Positions 24,717-34,172 of a DNA stretch of 50,449 nt are shown in pieces. The first letter of the stretch is position 1, and each line of letters starts with the position of its first letter. Under the pieces are notes generated by a model. The model saw nothing but the letters and a program-made list of their open reading frames with translations, did not search any database and was not told the DNA's origin. The stretch is from the NCBI GenBank assembly GCA_945860895.1, contig CAMASK010000013.1, positions 1-50,449 of the forward strand, read 5' to 3'. The DNA is from Bacteriovorax stolpii (GTDB lineage: Bacteria; Bdellovibrionota; Bacteriovoracia; Bacteriovoracales; Bacteriovoracaceae). A program made the translations under genes and the position numbers.

Positions 24717-25044
24717 AATTATGTGACTTTATTAATTCGTCCAATTCTTCTTTTTCTAAATGTGTAATCTCCTCCAAAGGTTTCCCTACTTTTTTAGAAG
24801 AAGACATTTTGGATTTTATAGAATCTTTAGCTTTTGGTATTGAATTATCAAAAAGCCTTTTTGAATAGCTATGGGTATTGTCAACTGAACGATTAAAAAA
24901 ACTAGCAATAGCATTCTGAGCTGCTCTGGTAGATGGTGAAATCATTGTATGAATATGCCCAAAGATGGTTTTATCTTTTATCTCTATTGAGAGGAAGAGG
25001 ACTGTTGCAAAAAATAATCCTAGAAATTGAAAGATTTTTTTCAT
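24715..25044 (-). CDS. Membrane-anchored protein of unknown function
   Basis: A 109-residue protein with an N-terminal hydrophobic stretch (IFQFLGLFFATVLFLSIEI), either an uncleaved signal anchor or a signal peptide, and a polar, Ser/Lys-rich, probably helical remainder ending in EEITHLEKEELDELIKSHN. It shares its first base with the last base of the CheX-like gene, so the two are co-translated. No family is recognised. Position suggests a partner of the CheX/CheY pair. Confidence 0.65.
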   Translation of the reverse strand: MKKIFQFLGLFFATVLFLSIEIKDKTIFGHIHTMISPSTRAAQNAIASFFNRSVDNTHSYSKRLFDNSIPKAKDSIKSKMSSSKKVGKPLEEITHLEKEELDELIKSHN

Positions 25045-25478
25045 TAGTTCAATGCCTCTATGCTGTATTCAATTATTACTGGACAGATGTAACCGTCGAA
25101 TTCTAAGTCGTATTTCTGGATTGTAGATTTTAAAGTACTGTTTATTTCTTTAGAAATCATTGAAAGCGTGGGAGGAGATAGCTTAATTTTTAAAGTACCA
25201 AGTTCAGGATCTGTGCTGATTTGCTTGCCTATTAAAATATTCATAGACTCTGTAAAAAGAGGATAGATAAAGTTTTTTTCAACAGGGCTCAATTCTAATC
25301 CATCAAGACATAAATAACAGATAATTCCTCCGCGGACTTGACCGCTAAGAACAAACTTAACGTGTAAGTTTTCTTTGCTATATATGGGATTCAGATCTCC
25401 ACTATAAATGAGTCTGACGTTCGATAATATTTTGATTTCTTTTATGTTTTTCACAGACATTTCATGAGAAACTTCCAT
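25044..25478 (-). CDS. CheX/CheC-like phosphatase
   Basis: A 144-residue CheC/CheX-fold protein. It has an alternating N-terminal strand pattern, VLSGQVRGGIICYLCLDG near residue 43-60 (the glycine-rich central strands), then the catalytic-type helix FTESMNILIGKQIS with the E-x-x-N pair at E77/N80 and the downstream KIKLSPPTL block. CheX removes phosphate from CheY. Only one E-x-x-N helix is present, as in CheX. It lies 12 bases downstream of a CheY-like gene. CAGGAG precedes the ATG. Confidence 0.75.
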   Translation of the reverse strand: MEVSHEMSVKNIKEIKILSNVRLIYSGDLNPIYSKENLHVKFVLSGQVRGGIICYLCLDGLELSPVEKNFIYPLFTESMNILIGKQISTDPELGTLKIKLSPPTLSMISKEINSTLKSTIQKYDLEFDGYICPVIIEYSIEALN

Positions 25479-25490
25479 GTTTACTCCTGT

Positions 25491-25886
25491 TTAAAGATTT
25501 TTCTTTACCTGAACCATGATCTTTTCCATAGAATCTATTAATTGTTGCTGATTGATAGGCTTAGATAAAAAATCAGCAGCTCCAGCCCCAATTGCTTCCA
25601 GCACCACGTGTTCCTGCGATAAACTGGATATTACGATTACAAAAACATCATTGAAGTTTTTATTAATATTTTCAGTTAATTCTATTCCACTAATTTCCGG
25701 CATCACAATGTCTGTGATAACAACGTGTGGTTTTTTGTCTGAAATAATTTGTAGTGCATGCGTTGCATTGGCAGCATCACCCACAACATTAAATCCAGCA
25801 TCCCTCAACATTTTAATAATCAATGTTCGGGAAAAATCGGAATCATCTACTACGACTACATTTAATTCTGCATGATTTTCATTCAT
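25491..25886 (-). CDS. CheY-like single-domain response regulator
   Basis: A 131-residue receiver domain without output domain. The acidic pair is D14/D15, the phospho-acceptor D59 in VITDIVMPEISG, the switch Ser at 87-88 and K109 in FLSKPI. The length is that of CheY. The partner histidine kinase is not in the window. It is first in a three-gene group with the CheX-like phosphatase and the anchored protein, and separated from lon by lon's terminator. It probably tunes motility or another polar function. Confidence 0.92.
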   Translation of the reverse strand: MNENHAELNVVVVDDSDFSRTLIIKMLRDAGFNVVGDAANATHALQIISDKKPHVVITDIVMPEISGIELTENINKNFNDVFVIVISSLSQEHVVLEAIGAGAADFLSKPINQQQLIDSMEKIMVQVKKNL

Positions 25887-25928
25887 GGATTAAGAATAAC
25901 AAATTTAAGGAATAATAGAAGAAAAGAT

Positions 25929-25953
25929 AAAAAAAAGCCCCAAAAAGGGGCCT
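25929..25953 (-). terminator. Rho-independent terminator of lon
   Basis: On the minus strand AGGCCCC-TTTTT-GGGGCTT is followed by a run of eight T. It starts a few bases after the lon stop codon. Confidence 0.92.
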
Positions 25954-25957
25954 CTTT

Positions 25958-28399
25958 TTAAGCGGCGACTTGGCCGGTTTTGTCTTTTGGTTTCTTCGGT
26001 TCTTCTTTTGTTGTCTTACGCTTATTCTGGTCCATGTCAAGTTGACCTTTCCAGTCTACTAAAGCAATACTTAAAACTTCTTGAATATTCTTCACTGGAA
26101 TGAAGGTCAGCTTTTTGCGGTATTGCGCGGGAATTTCCAGAACATCCTTTTGGTTTTTCCAAGGAATAATAATGGTGTCTATTCCAGCTCGCATTGCTGC
26201 TAAAGCCTTCTCTTTAATTCCACCTACTGGAAGCACTTTACCAGTTAGAGTCATTTCACCCGTCATGGCGATGTCTTTACTGATATGACTCCCAGTCAAA
26301 AGTGAAGTGATTACAGTTGCCAGGGTAATTCCTGCTGAAGGACCATCTTTAGGGATAGCTCCTGCAGGTAAATGAATGTGAATTTCATTCTCTTCAAATA
26401 CTTTTTCATCGATGCCTAATTCAGCTGCATGACTTCTAATGAAACCGAATGCTGCATGAGCAGATTCTTTCATCACATCACCCAACTGACCAGTCAGTGT
26501 AATGCCACGGCCCTTCATCTTGGTGGCTTCAATATGAAGTATTTCTCCACCACCAGCAGTCCAGGCAAGGCCAGTTGCGACTCCGATTTCATCAAACTCA
26601 TTAGAATCTTCTCTTGAGTACAGAGGAGGTCCAAGCAGTTCTTCAGCAGTTGAAGAGATGATGTGTGTTTTACCGGCATGACCTGAAGCAATTTTTCTGG
26701 CGACTTTTCTACAAAGCGCACCAACATGTCTTTCAAGATTACGAAGACCTGCTTCGCGTGTGTAACCAGCAATAACAAACTCAACCCCTTCATCATGGAA
26801 TTCAATATGTTCGTCAGTGACCCCGTGCTCATCCATTTGTTTTGGAATGAGAAATTTCTTAGAAATTTGAACTTTTTCTTCCTGAGAATATCCAGCAAGA
26901 TTGATGATTTCCATACGATCACGAAGTGGACCTGGGATCTGATCGAGCATGTTGGCAGTAGCAATGAACATGATTTTTGAAAGATCATAGTTCATATTCA
27001 AATAGTTATCGCGAAATGTGCAGTTCTGTTCAGGATCTAAAACTTCCAGCATCGCTGATGCAGGATCACCTTTGAAATCAGAACCCAATTTATCAATCTC
27101 ATCTAAGAGAATGAGAGGATTGATGGTTTTACATTGCTTCATCGCCTGGATAAATCTTCCCGGCATCGCACCTACATAAGTACGGCGATGACCACGAATT
27201 TCTGATTCATCTTTTACACCACCCAGTGAAATTCTTACGAATTCACGACCGGTAGCTTTTGCTATTGATTTACCAAGAGAAGTTTTACCAACACCTGGAG
27301 GACCAGAGAAGCAAAGGATAGGACCTTTAGCTGATCCACCTTTGAGTGAACGTACTGCTAGATATTCAAGAATACGTTCTTTAACTTTTTCTAGATCGAA
27401 GTGATCTTCATCTAAAACTGCTTTTGCATATTGAAGATCAGTTACTTCTTTTGACTCTTCTGACCAAGGTAAATCAACAACCCATTCAAGGTATGAACGA
27501 AGGATAGATGCTTCGGAAGAATCAGGATGCATTCTTTCAAGACGACTAAGTTGTTTGAGTGCTTCTTTTTCAGCGTCAGCAGGAAGTGCCTTGGCCACAA
27601 GCTTCTCACGAATTTCGGTAAACTCATTATTCTTGTCTGATGAATCTTCAGAAAGTTCTTGTTTCATTGCTTTAATCTGTTCACGTAAGAAGAATTCTTT
27701 TTGATTTTTCGCCAGGTCATCTTTCGAGCTATTCTTTAATTTAGCTTGTTGAGTAAGGACTTCTAATTCTAAAGTCAGAACTTGATTGATGTAGCCTAAG
27801 CGCTCAACCGGATCAATGATTTCTAGAATTTTCTGTGCTTCAGTTACTTTCAAATTTAAGTTTGATGCAATTAAATCCGCCAATCGACCTGGATCTTGAA
27901 TGTCTTCCAGTACCATTAAAATATCTGGTGAAAGAATTTTTCCAAGGGAAATAACTTTTTCAAGATTTTCTTTTACAGTTCTGGCTACTGCTTCAATCGT
28001 TGCAGCATTAGCTGTCACTGGTTGAGTTTCTACTTTCTCAACTTTGACTTGATAAAATGGCTCTGTACCAACGAACTCTTTAATACGAGCTTTGGACAAT
28101 CCTTGAATAAGAATTTTTACTCTTCCATCTGGAAGCTTTCTCATTCTCATAATCATAGCGACTGTACCCATTTCGTAAATTTCTGATGGGGACGGACTTT
28201 CTGCAGTAATATCTTTCTGCGAAGCTAGAAGAATAAGACGATCAGTCTTGTTCAGAGACTCTTCAACAGCCTTAATCGATGTTTCGCGTCCAACGAATAA
28301 AGGCAAGATCATGAACGGGTATACAACAAGGTCTCGAACCGGTAGCAAAGGGAGCGTTTCCTTGAAATCAATCGCTTCTCCCTCATAATTAGTCACCAT
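25958..28399 (-). CDS. lon: ATP-dependent protease Lon
   Basis: AAA+ serine protease that degrades misfolded and regulatory proteins. The 813-residue length is typical. The N-terminal LON domain starts with LPLLPVRDLVVYPFMILPLFVGRE, the central helical region has FFLREQIKAMKQEL, Walker A is GPPGVGKT (366), followed by LGGVKDESEIRGHRRTYVGA and Walker B LILLDEIDKL. The protease domain has the catalytic Ser688 in PKDGPSAG and Lys731 in GGIKEKALAA. The C-terminal tail is basic and Lys-rich (KRKTTKEEPKKPKDK), slightly longer than in E. coli. It is divergent from glmU across a 226-base AT-rich gap. Confidence 0.97.
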   Translation of the reverse strand: MVTNYEGEAIDFKETLPLLPVRDLVVYPFMILPLFVGRETSIKAVEESLNKTDRLILLASQKDITAESPSPSEIYEMGTVAMIMRMRKLPDGRVKILIQGLSKARIKEFVGTEPFYQVKVEKVETQPVTANAATIEAVARTVKENLEKVISLGKILSPDILMVLEDIQDPGRLADLIASNLNLKVTEAQKILEIIDPVERLGYINQVLTLELEVLTQQAKLKNSSKDDLAKNQKEFFLREQIKAMKQELSEDSSDKNNEFTEIREKLVAKALPADAEKEALKQLSRLERMHPDSSEASILRSYLEWVVDLPWSEESKEVTDLQYAKAVLDEDHFDLEKVKERILEYLAVRSLKGGSAKGPILCFSGPPGVGKTSLGKSIAKATGREFVRISLGGVKDESEIRGHRRTYVGAMPGRFIQAMKQCKTINPLILLDEIDKLGSDFKGDPASAMLEVLDPEQNCTFRDNYLNMNYDLSKIMFIATANMLDQIPGPLRDRMEIINLAGYSQEEKVQISKKFLIPKQMDEHGVTDEHIEFHDEGVEFVIAGYTREAGLRNLERHVGALCRKVARKIASGHAGKTHIISSTAEELLGPPLYSREDSNEFDEIGVATGLAWTAGGGEILHIEATKMKGRGITLTGQLGDVMKESAHAAFGFIRSHAAELGIDEKVFEENEIHIHLPAGAIPKDGPSAGITLATVITSLLTGSHISKDIAMTGEMTLTGKVLPVGGIKEKALAAMRAGIDTIIIPWKNQKDVLEIPAQYRKKLTFIPVKNIQEVLSIALVDWKGQLDMDQNKRKTTKEEPKKPKDKTGQVAA

Positions 28400-28625
28400 A
28401 GATAATCTCCTCTAGTCTCGTATGTCTCTTCCATGTAGAACATTGTTAAAACCTGAATCGGGAGATTTATGCGCCTGCTTTAAAGTTATTTGCTGTTTTT
28501 TAAAGTTTTTTTTACTTAAAAAAGCTGAGAAAGTTGGTTTTGAGTGTTAAGATTTCTAAGAGGATTTGTCTCTATAAGTCATAGAATCAGTCACTTATAA
28601 TTTATAAACTAAAGGGCTCAGATAT

Positions 28626-30032
28626 ATGTCTCACTCGATTGGTATAGTAATTCTTGCTGCAGGTAAGGGAACTCGCATGAAAACTGATATTCCAAAAGCG
28701 TTAGCAATCTGTGCCGGCTATTCTTTATTGGATTATGTAGTTGAAGCTTCCCTTAGTTTTGCTAAGCATTCCTCTCTAAAAGCACAGATTGGTATCGTAG
28801 TTGGTCATAGAAAAGAAATGCTCGAAAAGTGGTGGCAATCCCATTCTAAAAAAGACCATATTAAGTTAGCTCACCAGAAGGAACAGAATGGAACGGCCGA
28901 TGCATTAAAAGCATGTTTTAATGATCTTCCACATTTTTGGGATTTTGATTACACACTAGTCGCCTGTGCAGATACACCTTTAATTACTGAGAATGAATTT
29001 AATGAACTATTCAAAGTCTTACAAAAGAATGCTCAATTAGTTGGTGTTGCTGCAACATTCGAAACTTCTGATCCAACTGGTTATGGTCGCATTGTAAATG
29101 GCTCAAACGGTTTCAGAATTATTGAAGAAAAAGATACCAATGAAGATCAGAAAAAGATTAAAGAAGTAAATTCTGCTTTTTATATTTTAAAGACCTCACA
29201 CGTTAAAGCTGTTTTGGGACAAATAGATAATAAAAATAAATCGGGAGAGTTTTATTTAACAGATTTATTTCAGGACAATTTTCAAGTAAAAGCTGTTAAA
29301 TTTCCCTCAGAAACTCCTTTTTTAGGCATTAACACTTTGGAACAACTGGCCAATGTTGATAGAATAATTCGTCAAAAAAAAGTTAAAAAACTGATGCTCG
29401 ATGGAGTACGTTTTTTGAATCCTGATTCAGTTTATCTTGATTCAAAAGTTGAAATAGGGAATGGTACAATCATTTATCCTGGCTGTACTATCATTGGTAA
29501 CACTAAAATTGCAGAATCTGTTCTCATCGAATCCAATTGTTTTATAAAAGATAGTTTGATTGAAGAAAATGTTAAAATTTTTGCCGGAAGTTATCTGGAA
29601 GAATCTAAAGTTCAAAAAAATGCATCCGTGGGCCCTATGGCCAGATTGCGTCCAGGTACAGATTTAGGTCAAGAAACAAAAGTAGGAAACTTTGTCGAAA
29701 TTAAAAAATCAGTACTTGCCCGTGGAGCAAAAGTTTCGCATCTGAGTTATATTGGTGACGCGGAAATTGGAGAAAATTCTAATATTGGATGTGGTTTTAT
29801 TACTTGTAATTATGATGGTGTAAATAAACATAAAACGAAAATAGGATCAAATACCTTTGTTGGATCTGATTGTCAGGCGGTCGCACCTATTGAAATAGGT
29901 AATGACGCGTTTGTAGCAGCTGGGTCAACTATTACGAAAAGTATACCGAATGGTGGATTTGCCATTGCTCGCACTCAACAAGTGACCAAAGAGGGGAAGG
30001 CCAAGAACTTTCTCAAACCCAAAAAGGCGTAA
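28626..30032 (+). CDS. glmU: Bifunctional N-acetylglucosamine-1-phosphate uridyltransferase / glucosamine-1-phosphate acetyltransferase
   Basis: Makes UDP-GlcNAc for peptidoglycan and LPS. The 468-residue protein has an N-terminal pyrophosphorylase domain with LAAGKGTRMKTDIPKAL (residues 10-26), the QNGTADALKA uridine loop near 90 and DTPLIT near 115. The C-terminal left-handed beta-helix has hexapeptide repeats from about residue 265. It includes the GPMARLRPGTDLG, VGNFVEIKKS and HLSYIGDAEIGENSNIGCG blocks and the acetyl-CoA site ending GSDCQAVAPIEIG. It is followed by glmS after 83 bases, giving the two steps flanking GlmM. Confidence 0.96.
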   Translation: MSHSIGIVILAAGKGTRMKTDIPKALAICAGYSLLDYVVEASLSFAKHSSLKAQIGIVVGHRKEMLEKWWQSHSKKDHIKLAHQKEQNGTADALKACFNDLPHFWDFDYTLVACADTPLITENEFNELFKVLQKNAQLVGVAATFETSDPTGYGRIVNGSNGFRIIEEKDTNEDQKKIKEVNSAFYILKTSHVKAVLGQIDNKNKSGEFYLTDLFQDNFQVKAVKFPSETPFLGINTLEQLANVDRIIRQKKVKKLMLDGVRFLNPDSVYLDSKVEIGNGTIIYPGCTIIGNTKIAESVLIESNCFIKDSLIEENVKIFAGSYLEESKVQKNASVGPMARLRPGTDLGQETKVGNFVEIKKSVLARGAKVSHLSYIGDAEIGENSNIGCGFITCNYDGVNKHKTKIGSNTFVGSDCQAVAPIEIGNDAFVAAGSTITKSIPNGGFAIARTQQVTKEGKAKNFLKPKKA

Positions 30033-30115
30033 ACGCGCCTTGCGTAAACCTAGCAAGTCTTCTCTCAAAATGTTAGATTGAAGCCCTAAGTTTCACTCTG
30101 ATTTTGGGAGTTTTT

Positions 30116-31927
30116 ATGTGCGGTATCGTTGGATACACTGGTCCTGGCAATTCTGTTCATTCAATTATTGAAGGTCTCTCACGCTTAGAGTACCGCGGAT
30201 ATGACTCTGCTGGTATTTGTTTAAAAATTGATAACGAACTTCAAATTCTCAAAAAAGAAGGGAAGCTCGAAAATTTAAAAAAATTAATAAACGAACAAAA
30301 GCCATTTTCTCACACCGGTATTGGTCATACTCGTTGGGCCACTCATGGGGCCGTAACTACTGACAATGCTCATCCACATGGAAATGAACTTTTTGCCGTA
30401 GTTCATAATGGGATCATTGAAAATGCAGGTGCTCTTAAAAAAGAATTACTCGCCGAAGGTTTTCTTTTTAAATCTCAAACGGATTCAGAAGTATTCTTAG
30501 TCTTGTTAACGAAGTTTTTTAAACAGTCCAATAACGTTCTTCAATCAATCTCAAAAGCCTTTTCAACAATCACTGGAAATTCTGCTTTTGTGATCATCGA
30601 AAAAGCCTCTGATAAACTTTATTGTATCAAACGTTCTGCTCCCCTGGTGGTCGGTGATAATAAAGAGACCAGAGAGGCTTTTGTTTCTTCTGATCCATTT
30701 GCCTTAATTGGATTTGCTCCCTGTATTTATTTTCCACAAGACTCAGTTATTTGCGTTAGTAGTGTAAGTGATGCAGAAGTGTCCGTTAATTTTTATGAAT
30801 TGGATCTTAAGCCATCGACTCGTTATAAATTGCAAAGTAATGCTATGACGATGGATACTACGACGAAAGGTTCTTATGAACACTTTATGCTCAAAGAAAT
30901 TCATGAACAAGCAAGCTTGATTGATCATCTTGCTGCTTATTATATTAAAAATGAAGGCCGCAAGATTCTCGACGAATTAAAAAATTTAAAAACAGCTGGC
31001 TGGCATCTCACTGCTTGTGGAACAGCTTGGCACGCTGGTTTAGTCATTAAAAATTATTTTGAACAAATAAACCGTCAACCAGCTTCCGTTGATATTGCCT
31101 CCGAATTTAGATATAAAAATCCTATTTTAAATAAAGATGAAATTGGTTTATTTATTTCTCAATCGGGCGAGACTGCTGATACTTTGGCATGTCAGGAATT
31201 ATGTAAAGAAAGAGGGATACCTGCTTTTTCTATTGTTAACGTTGAAGGCTCTACGCTCTTTAGAAATTCAGATAAAAATTTCCTCATTCATGCTGGTGTT
31301 GAAATTGGTGTCGCTTCCACAAAAGCTTTTACACTTCAGGTTCTAACCGGTTTTTTAATGAGTCGCTCGATTCAGGCAACTCTGGATGATTCTAATTTAT
31401 TTACTGAAATTCAGCTCCTCTCTGCTCGCATAGCTGAGCTTTGTTCAGATACTAAATTGATAAAAGAAATTGCCCAGAAAATTTATAACAAAAAAGGTTT
31501 TATATTCACGGGCAGGGGAAAATATTTTCCTATAGCTCTCGAGGGAGCTCTCAAGTTAAAAGAAATTGCCTATGTTCATGCTGAAGGGTATGCCGCCGGA
31601 GAGCTTAAGCATGGACCTATTGCACTCATTGACGAACACATTGTAAATATTGCCATTGTTGGCCCAGAGCTACTTGAAAAAACCGTTTCTAATATTGAAG
31701 AAGTTAAGGCTCGTCGTGGAAGAATGGTAGTGGTTGGACCACAAAATTCACCAGAGATCGAGCAGCTTTCAGATCATTACATTCCGCTTAATTTTGAAGG
31801 TCTTCCAAATCTTAGTCCGATCTATGTCAATGTGGCCCTTCAGTTTCTGGCTTATCATATTGCAAAACTCAAAGGCACTGATATCGATAAGCCACGAAAC
31901 CTTGCTAAATCAGTGACGGTCGAATAA
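30116..31927 (+). CDS. glmS: Glutamine-fructose-6-phosphate aminotransferase (isomerizing)
   Basis: First committed step of amino-sugar synthesis. 603 residues from ATG 30116, chosen because Cys must follow Met (MCGIVGYTG) to give the N-terminal nucleophile after Met removal; GGGAG lies 7 bases upstream. The glutaminase domain shows YRGYDSAGI, HTRWATHG and NGIIEN. The two SIS sugar-isomerase domains have LTACGTAWHAG, SQSGETADTLA, SIVNVEGSTL and GRGKYFPIALEGALKLKEI. The end AKSVTVE is the family's standard C-terminus. No glmS ribozyme is present in the short leader. Its stop overlaps the next start by one base. Confidence 0.96.
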   Translation: MCGIVGYTGPGNSVHSIIEGLSRLEYRGYDSAGICLKIDNELQILKKEGKLENLKKLINEQKPFSHTGIGHTRWATHGAVTTDNAHPHGNELFAVVHNGIIENAGALKKELLAEGFLFKSQTDSEVFLVLLTKFFKQSNNVLQSISKAFSTITGNSAFVIIEKASDKLYCIKRSAPLVVGDNKETREAFVSSDPFALIGFAPCIYFPQDSVICVSSVSDAEVSVNFYELDLKPSTRYKLQSNAMTMDTTTKGSYEHFMLKEIHEQASLIDHLAAYYIKNEGRKILDELKNLKTAGWHLTACGTAWHAGLVIKNYFEQINRQPASVDIASEFRYKNPILNKDEIGLFISQSGETADTLACQELCKERGIPAFSIVNVEGSTLFRNSDKNFLIHAGVEIGVASTKAFTLQVLTGFLMSRSIQATLDDSNLFTEIQLLSARIAELCSDTKLIKEIAQKIYNKKGFIFTGRGKYFPIALEGALKLKEIAYVHAEGYAAGELKHGPIALIDEHIVNIAIVGPELLEKTVSNIEEVKARRGRMVVVGPQNSPEIEQLSDHYIPLNFEGLPNLSPIYVNVALQFLAYHIAKLKGTDIDKPRNLAKSVTVE

Positions 31928-34161
31928 TGAATTTGAACTTCCTGAATGAAACTCAGAAGCAAGCTGTACTTATGACAGATGGTCCTGTCATGATTCTGGC
32001 CGGTGCAGGCTCAGGGAAAACCAGAACGTTGGTAGCTCGTATTCAATATCTGCTGGAAGATAAAAACATCAGCCCTTTTCAGATTCTTGCTGTTACTTTT
32101 TCTAATAAAGCTTCTCGAGAAATGCGCGAACGACTGGCAGTTAATACCCAAATAAATGTGGGCGCTCTGCAAGTAACAACCTTTCACGCTTTTTGCGCGA
32201 AGGTCCTGCGTATGGAAGCAACTTATCTTGGCTTAAGTAAAAATTTTACTATTTACGATGATGGAGAGTCTCAAGCTATTATTAAGTCTATTCTCGCCAA
32301 ACGTGGCATTAATCAAAAAGAATTATCTCCTTATACCGTCGCAGCTTATATAGACGGGTTAAAAAACCTTGGTTATTACATGGGTCTGGCCCGAACAGAG
32401 GAAATTGACAAGTTTGCCGAAGATAAACGACTTTGGGATATTTTTATTGATTTTGAAGGTGAGCTTCATCGAAGTAATGCCGTAGATTTTGGCGGTCTAA
32501 TTACTGGTGTATTAAATTTATTCAGCTCTTTTCCTGAAGTCTTAAGAAAATATCAGCAAAAATATAAATATGTTTTAGTCGATGAGTATCAGGATACTAA
32601 CCGTGCCCAATTTTTACTCATACAGCAATTAAGTGAACTTCATCGAAATATTTGTGTAGTTGGTGATGAAGACCAGTCCATTTATTCATGGCGTGGAGCG
32701 GATATTAGAAATATTTTGAATTACGAAAATGTTTTTCCCGAAGCTAAGTTAATTAAGTTAGAGCAAAATTACCGTTCATCTAAAAAAATTATTGAAGCAG
32801 CTTCCGAAGTTATTGCCCGAAACATTGCCCGGAAAGGTAAAAGTATGTGGACCAATAATGATGAGGGGGATGAAATCCGAATTGTAGAATGCCGGGATGA
32901 TCGTGCTGAAGCAGAATACATCGGTCAGCAAATCAAGGCTCTTCATAACGAGGGAGTTTCGCTAAAAGACATAGCTGTTTTTTATCGCAACAACGCTCAT
33001 TCCCGCACCATCGAAGACGCCCTAAGAAAAGAAAAGTTCGCTTACCGGGTAGTGGCGGGAATTAAATTTTATGATCGAAAAGAAGTTAAGGACATGCTCT
33101 CTTACATGAGAGTCGTTGTGAATAAAAAGGATTCTTTGGCGTTAACTCGGATTATAAACACACCTGCTCGCGGAGTTGGTGCGACATCTTTAAGGAAACT
33201 AGAAGATGAAGCTGTTCGCTTGCAACTTTCCTTGTTTGAATTAATTGAAAAGATATCAGATGCTCCCTCAGAATTTAAGCACCTGGCCTTATCTGGGAAG
33301 GTCCAAAGCGCCATTAATCAAATGGTCCACTTAATTCAGGAAGTCCAGATCTTGGAGTCCAAAAATCACCCACCTACTTTTAGTTACGAAAAACTTCTAA
33401 ATGAATCAGGTTATCTTGAATTTTTACGTGCCGATAAAAGCTATGAAGGTGCTGCTAGATTAGAAAACCTTGAAGAATTAATGAGTGCAATTAAACAGTT
33501 TGAAGAATCTGAAACAGAACCAACCTTAGTTAAATTTCTTGAGACGATTACTCTGGACTCTTCAAGTGAAGAATCTACAGGAGAACTCATCTCTTTAATG
33601 ACTGTTCATGGGTCAAAAGGTCTTGAATATCCTTACGTCTTTTTAATCGGAGCAGAGGACAATATTTTCCCTTCTTATAAAAGTCTTGAAATTGGACCTA
33701 CTGCCATTGAAGAAGAGCGAAGACTGTTTTATGTGGCAATGACTCGCGCAATGAAGCAATTAACAATCACCTTCGCCCAAGGAAGAATGTTGTGGGGAAG
33801 TTTAAAATTTAATGGTCCAAGCCAGTTCTTACATGAAATTCCTTCCAAATATTATAGATGGATTAATTTTCAATCAAGTCCTAGGCGAACTGATTTCGAC
33901 TCAAAGTCTTACGATGATTTTGATCAACGCTCTCAATCTTCAAGTAATGATAGTTATGATGGCGAGAAGGTTTATCACACAAAACGTGCCATATCGGCAG
34001 CAAACTATCCATCGGGATCGAAAATTATCCACGCACTATATGGCGAAGGAACAGTTTTGGATTCGGAAGGTCTGGGACAAGATGAAAAAGTTACAATTCA
34101 ATTTAGAGATGGGGTCCGCAAAAAGTTTATGGTTAAATTTGCTCCCCTTCAAAAGCTCTAA
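31927..34161 (+). CDS. UvrD/PcrA/Rep-type DNA helicase
   Basis: Superfamily 1A 3'-5' helicase, 744 residues. Motifs in order: LNETQKQAV (Q motif), Walker A GAGSGKT (26-32), TFSNKASREMRERL, TTFHAFCA, DEYQDTNRAQF (Walker B), VVGDEDQSIYSWRGAD, LEQNYRSS, LMTVHGSKGLEYPYVFLIG and RRLFYVAMTRA. The C-terminal 130 residues are Ser/Asp-rich then end with a PcrA/UvrD-like tail (GSKIIHALYGEGTVLD, VQFRDG-type beta domain), which favours PcrA/UvrD over Rep. It works in excision repair or fork clearance. Confidence 0.93.
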   Translation: MNLNFLNETQKQAVLMTDGPVMILAGAGSGKTRTLVARIQYLLEDKNISPFQILAVTFSNKASREMRERLAVNTQINVGALQVTTFHAFCAKVLRMEATYLGLSKNFTIYDDGESQAIIKSILAKRGINQKELSPYTVAAYIDGLKNLGYYMGLARTEEIDKFAEDKRLWDIFIDFEGELHRSNAVDFGGLITGVLNLFSSFPEVLRKYQQKYKYVLVDEYQDTNRAQFLLIQQLSELHRNICVVGDEDQSIYSWRGADIRNILNYENVFPEAKLIKLEQNYRSSKKIIEAASEVIARNIARKGKSMWTNNDEGDEIRIVECRDDRAEAEYIGQQIKALHNEGVSLKDIAVFYRNNAHSRTIEDALRKEKFAYRVVAGIKFYDRKEVKDMLSYMRVVVNKKDSLALTRIINTPARGVGATSLRKLEDEAVRLQLSLFELIEKISDAPSEFKHLALSGKVQSAINQMVHLIQEVQILESKNHPPTFSYEKLLNESGYLEFLRADKSYEGAARLENLEELMSAIKQFEESETEPTLVKFLETITLDSSSEESTGELISLMTVHGSKGLEYPYVFLIGAEDNIFPSYKSLEIGPTAIEEERRLFYVAMTRAMKQLTITFAQGRMLWGSLKFNGPSQFLHEIPSKYYRWINFQSSPRRTDFDSKSYDDFDQRSQSSSNDSYDGEKVYHTKRAISAANYPSGSKIIHALYGEGTVLDSEGLGQDEKVTIQFRDGVRKKFMVKFAPLQKL

Positions 34162-34172
34162 GGAAAATTAAG

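Noticed and set aside
26515-26988. 157-codon frame inside lon on the same strand
   Set aside because: Shifted frame of Lon protease; the Lon frame is continuous with all motifs intact.
30033-30115. glmS ribozyme in the glmU-glmS gap
   Set aside because: Only 83 bases, with no ribozyme core; the gap is too short for the ~150-base fold.
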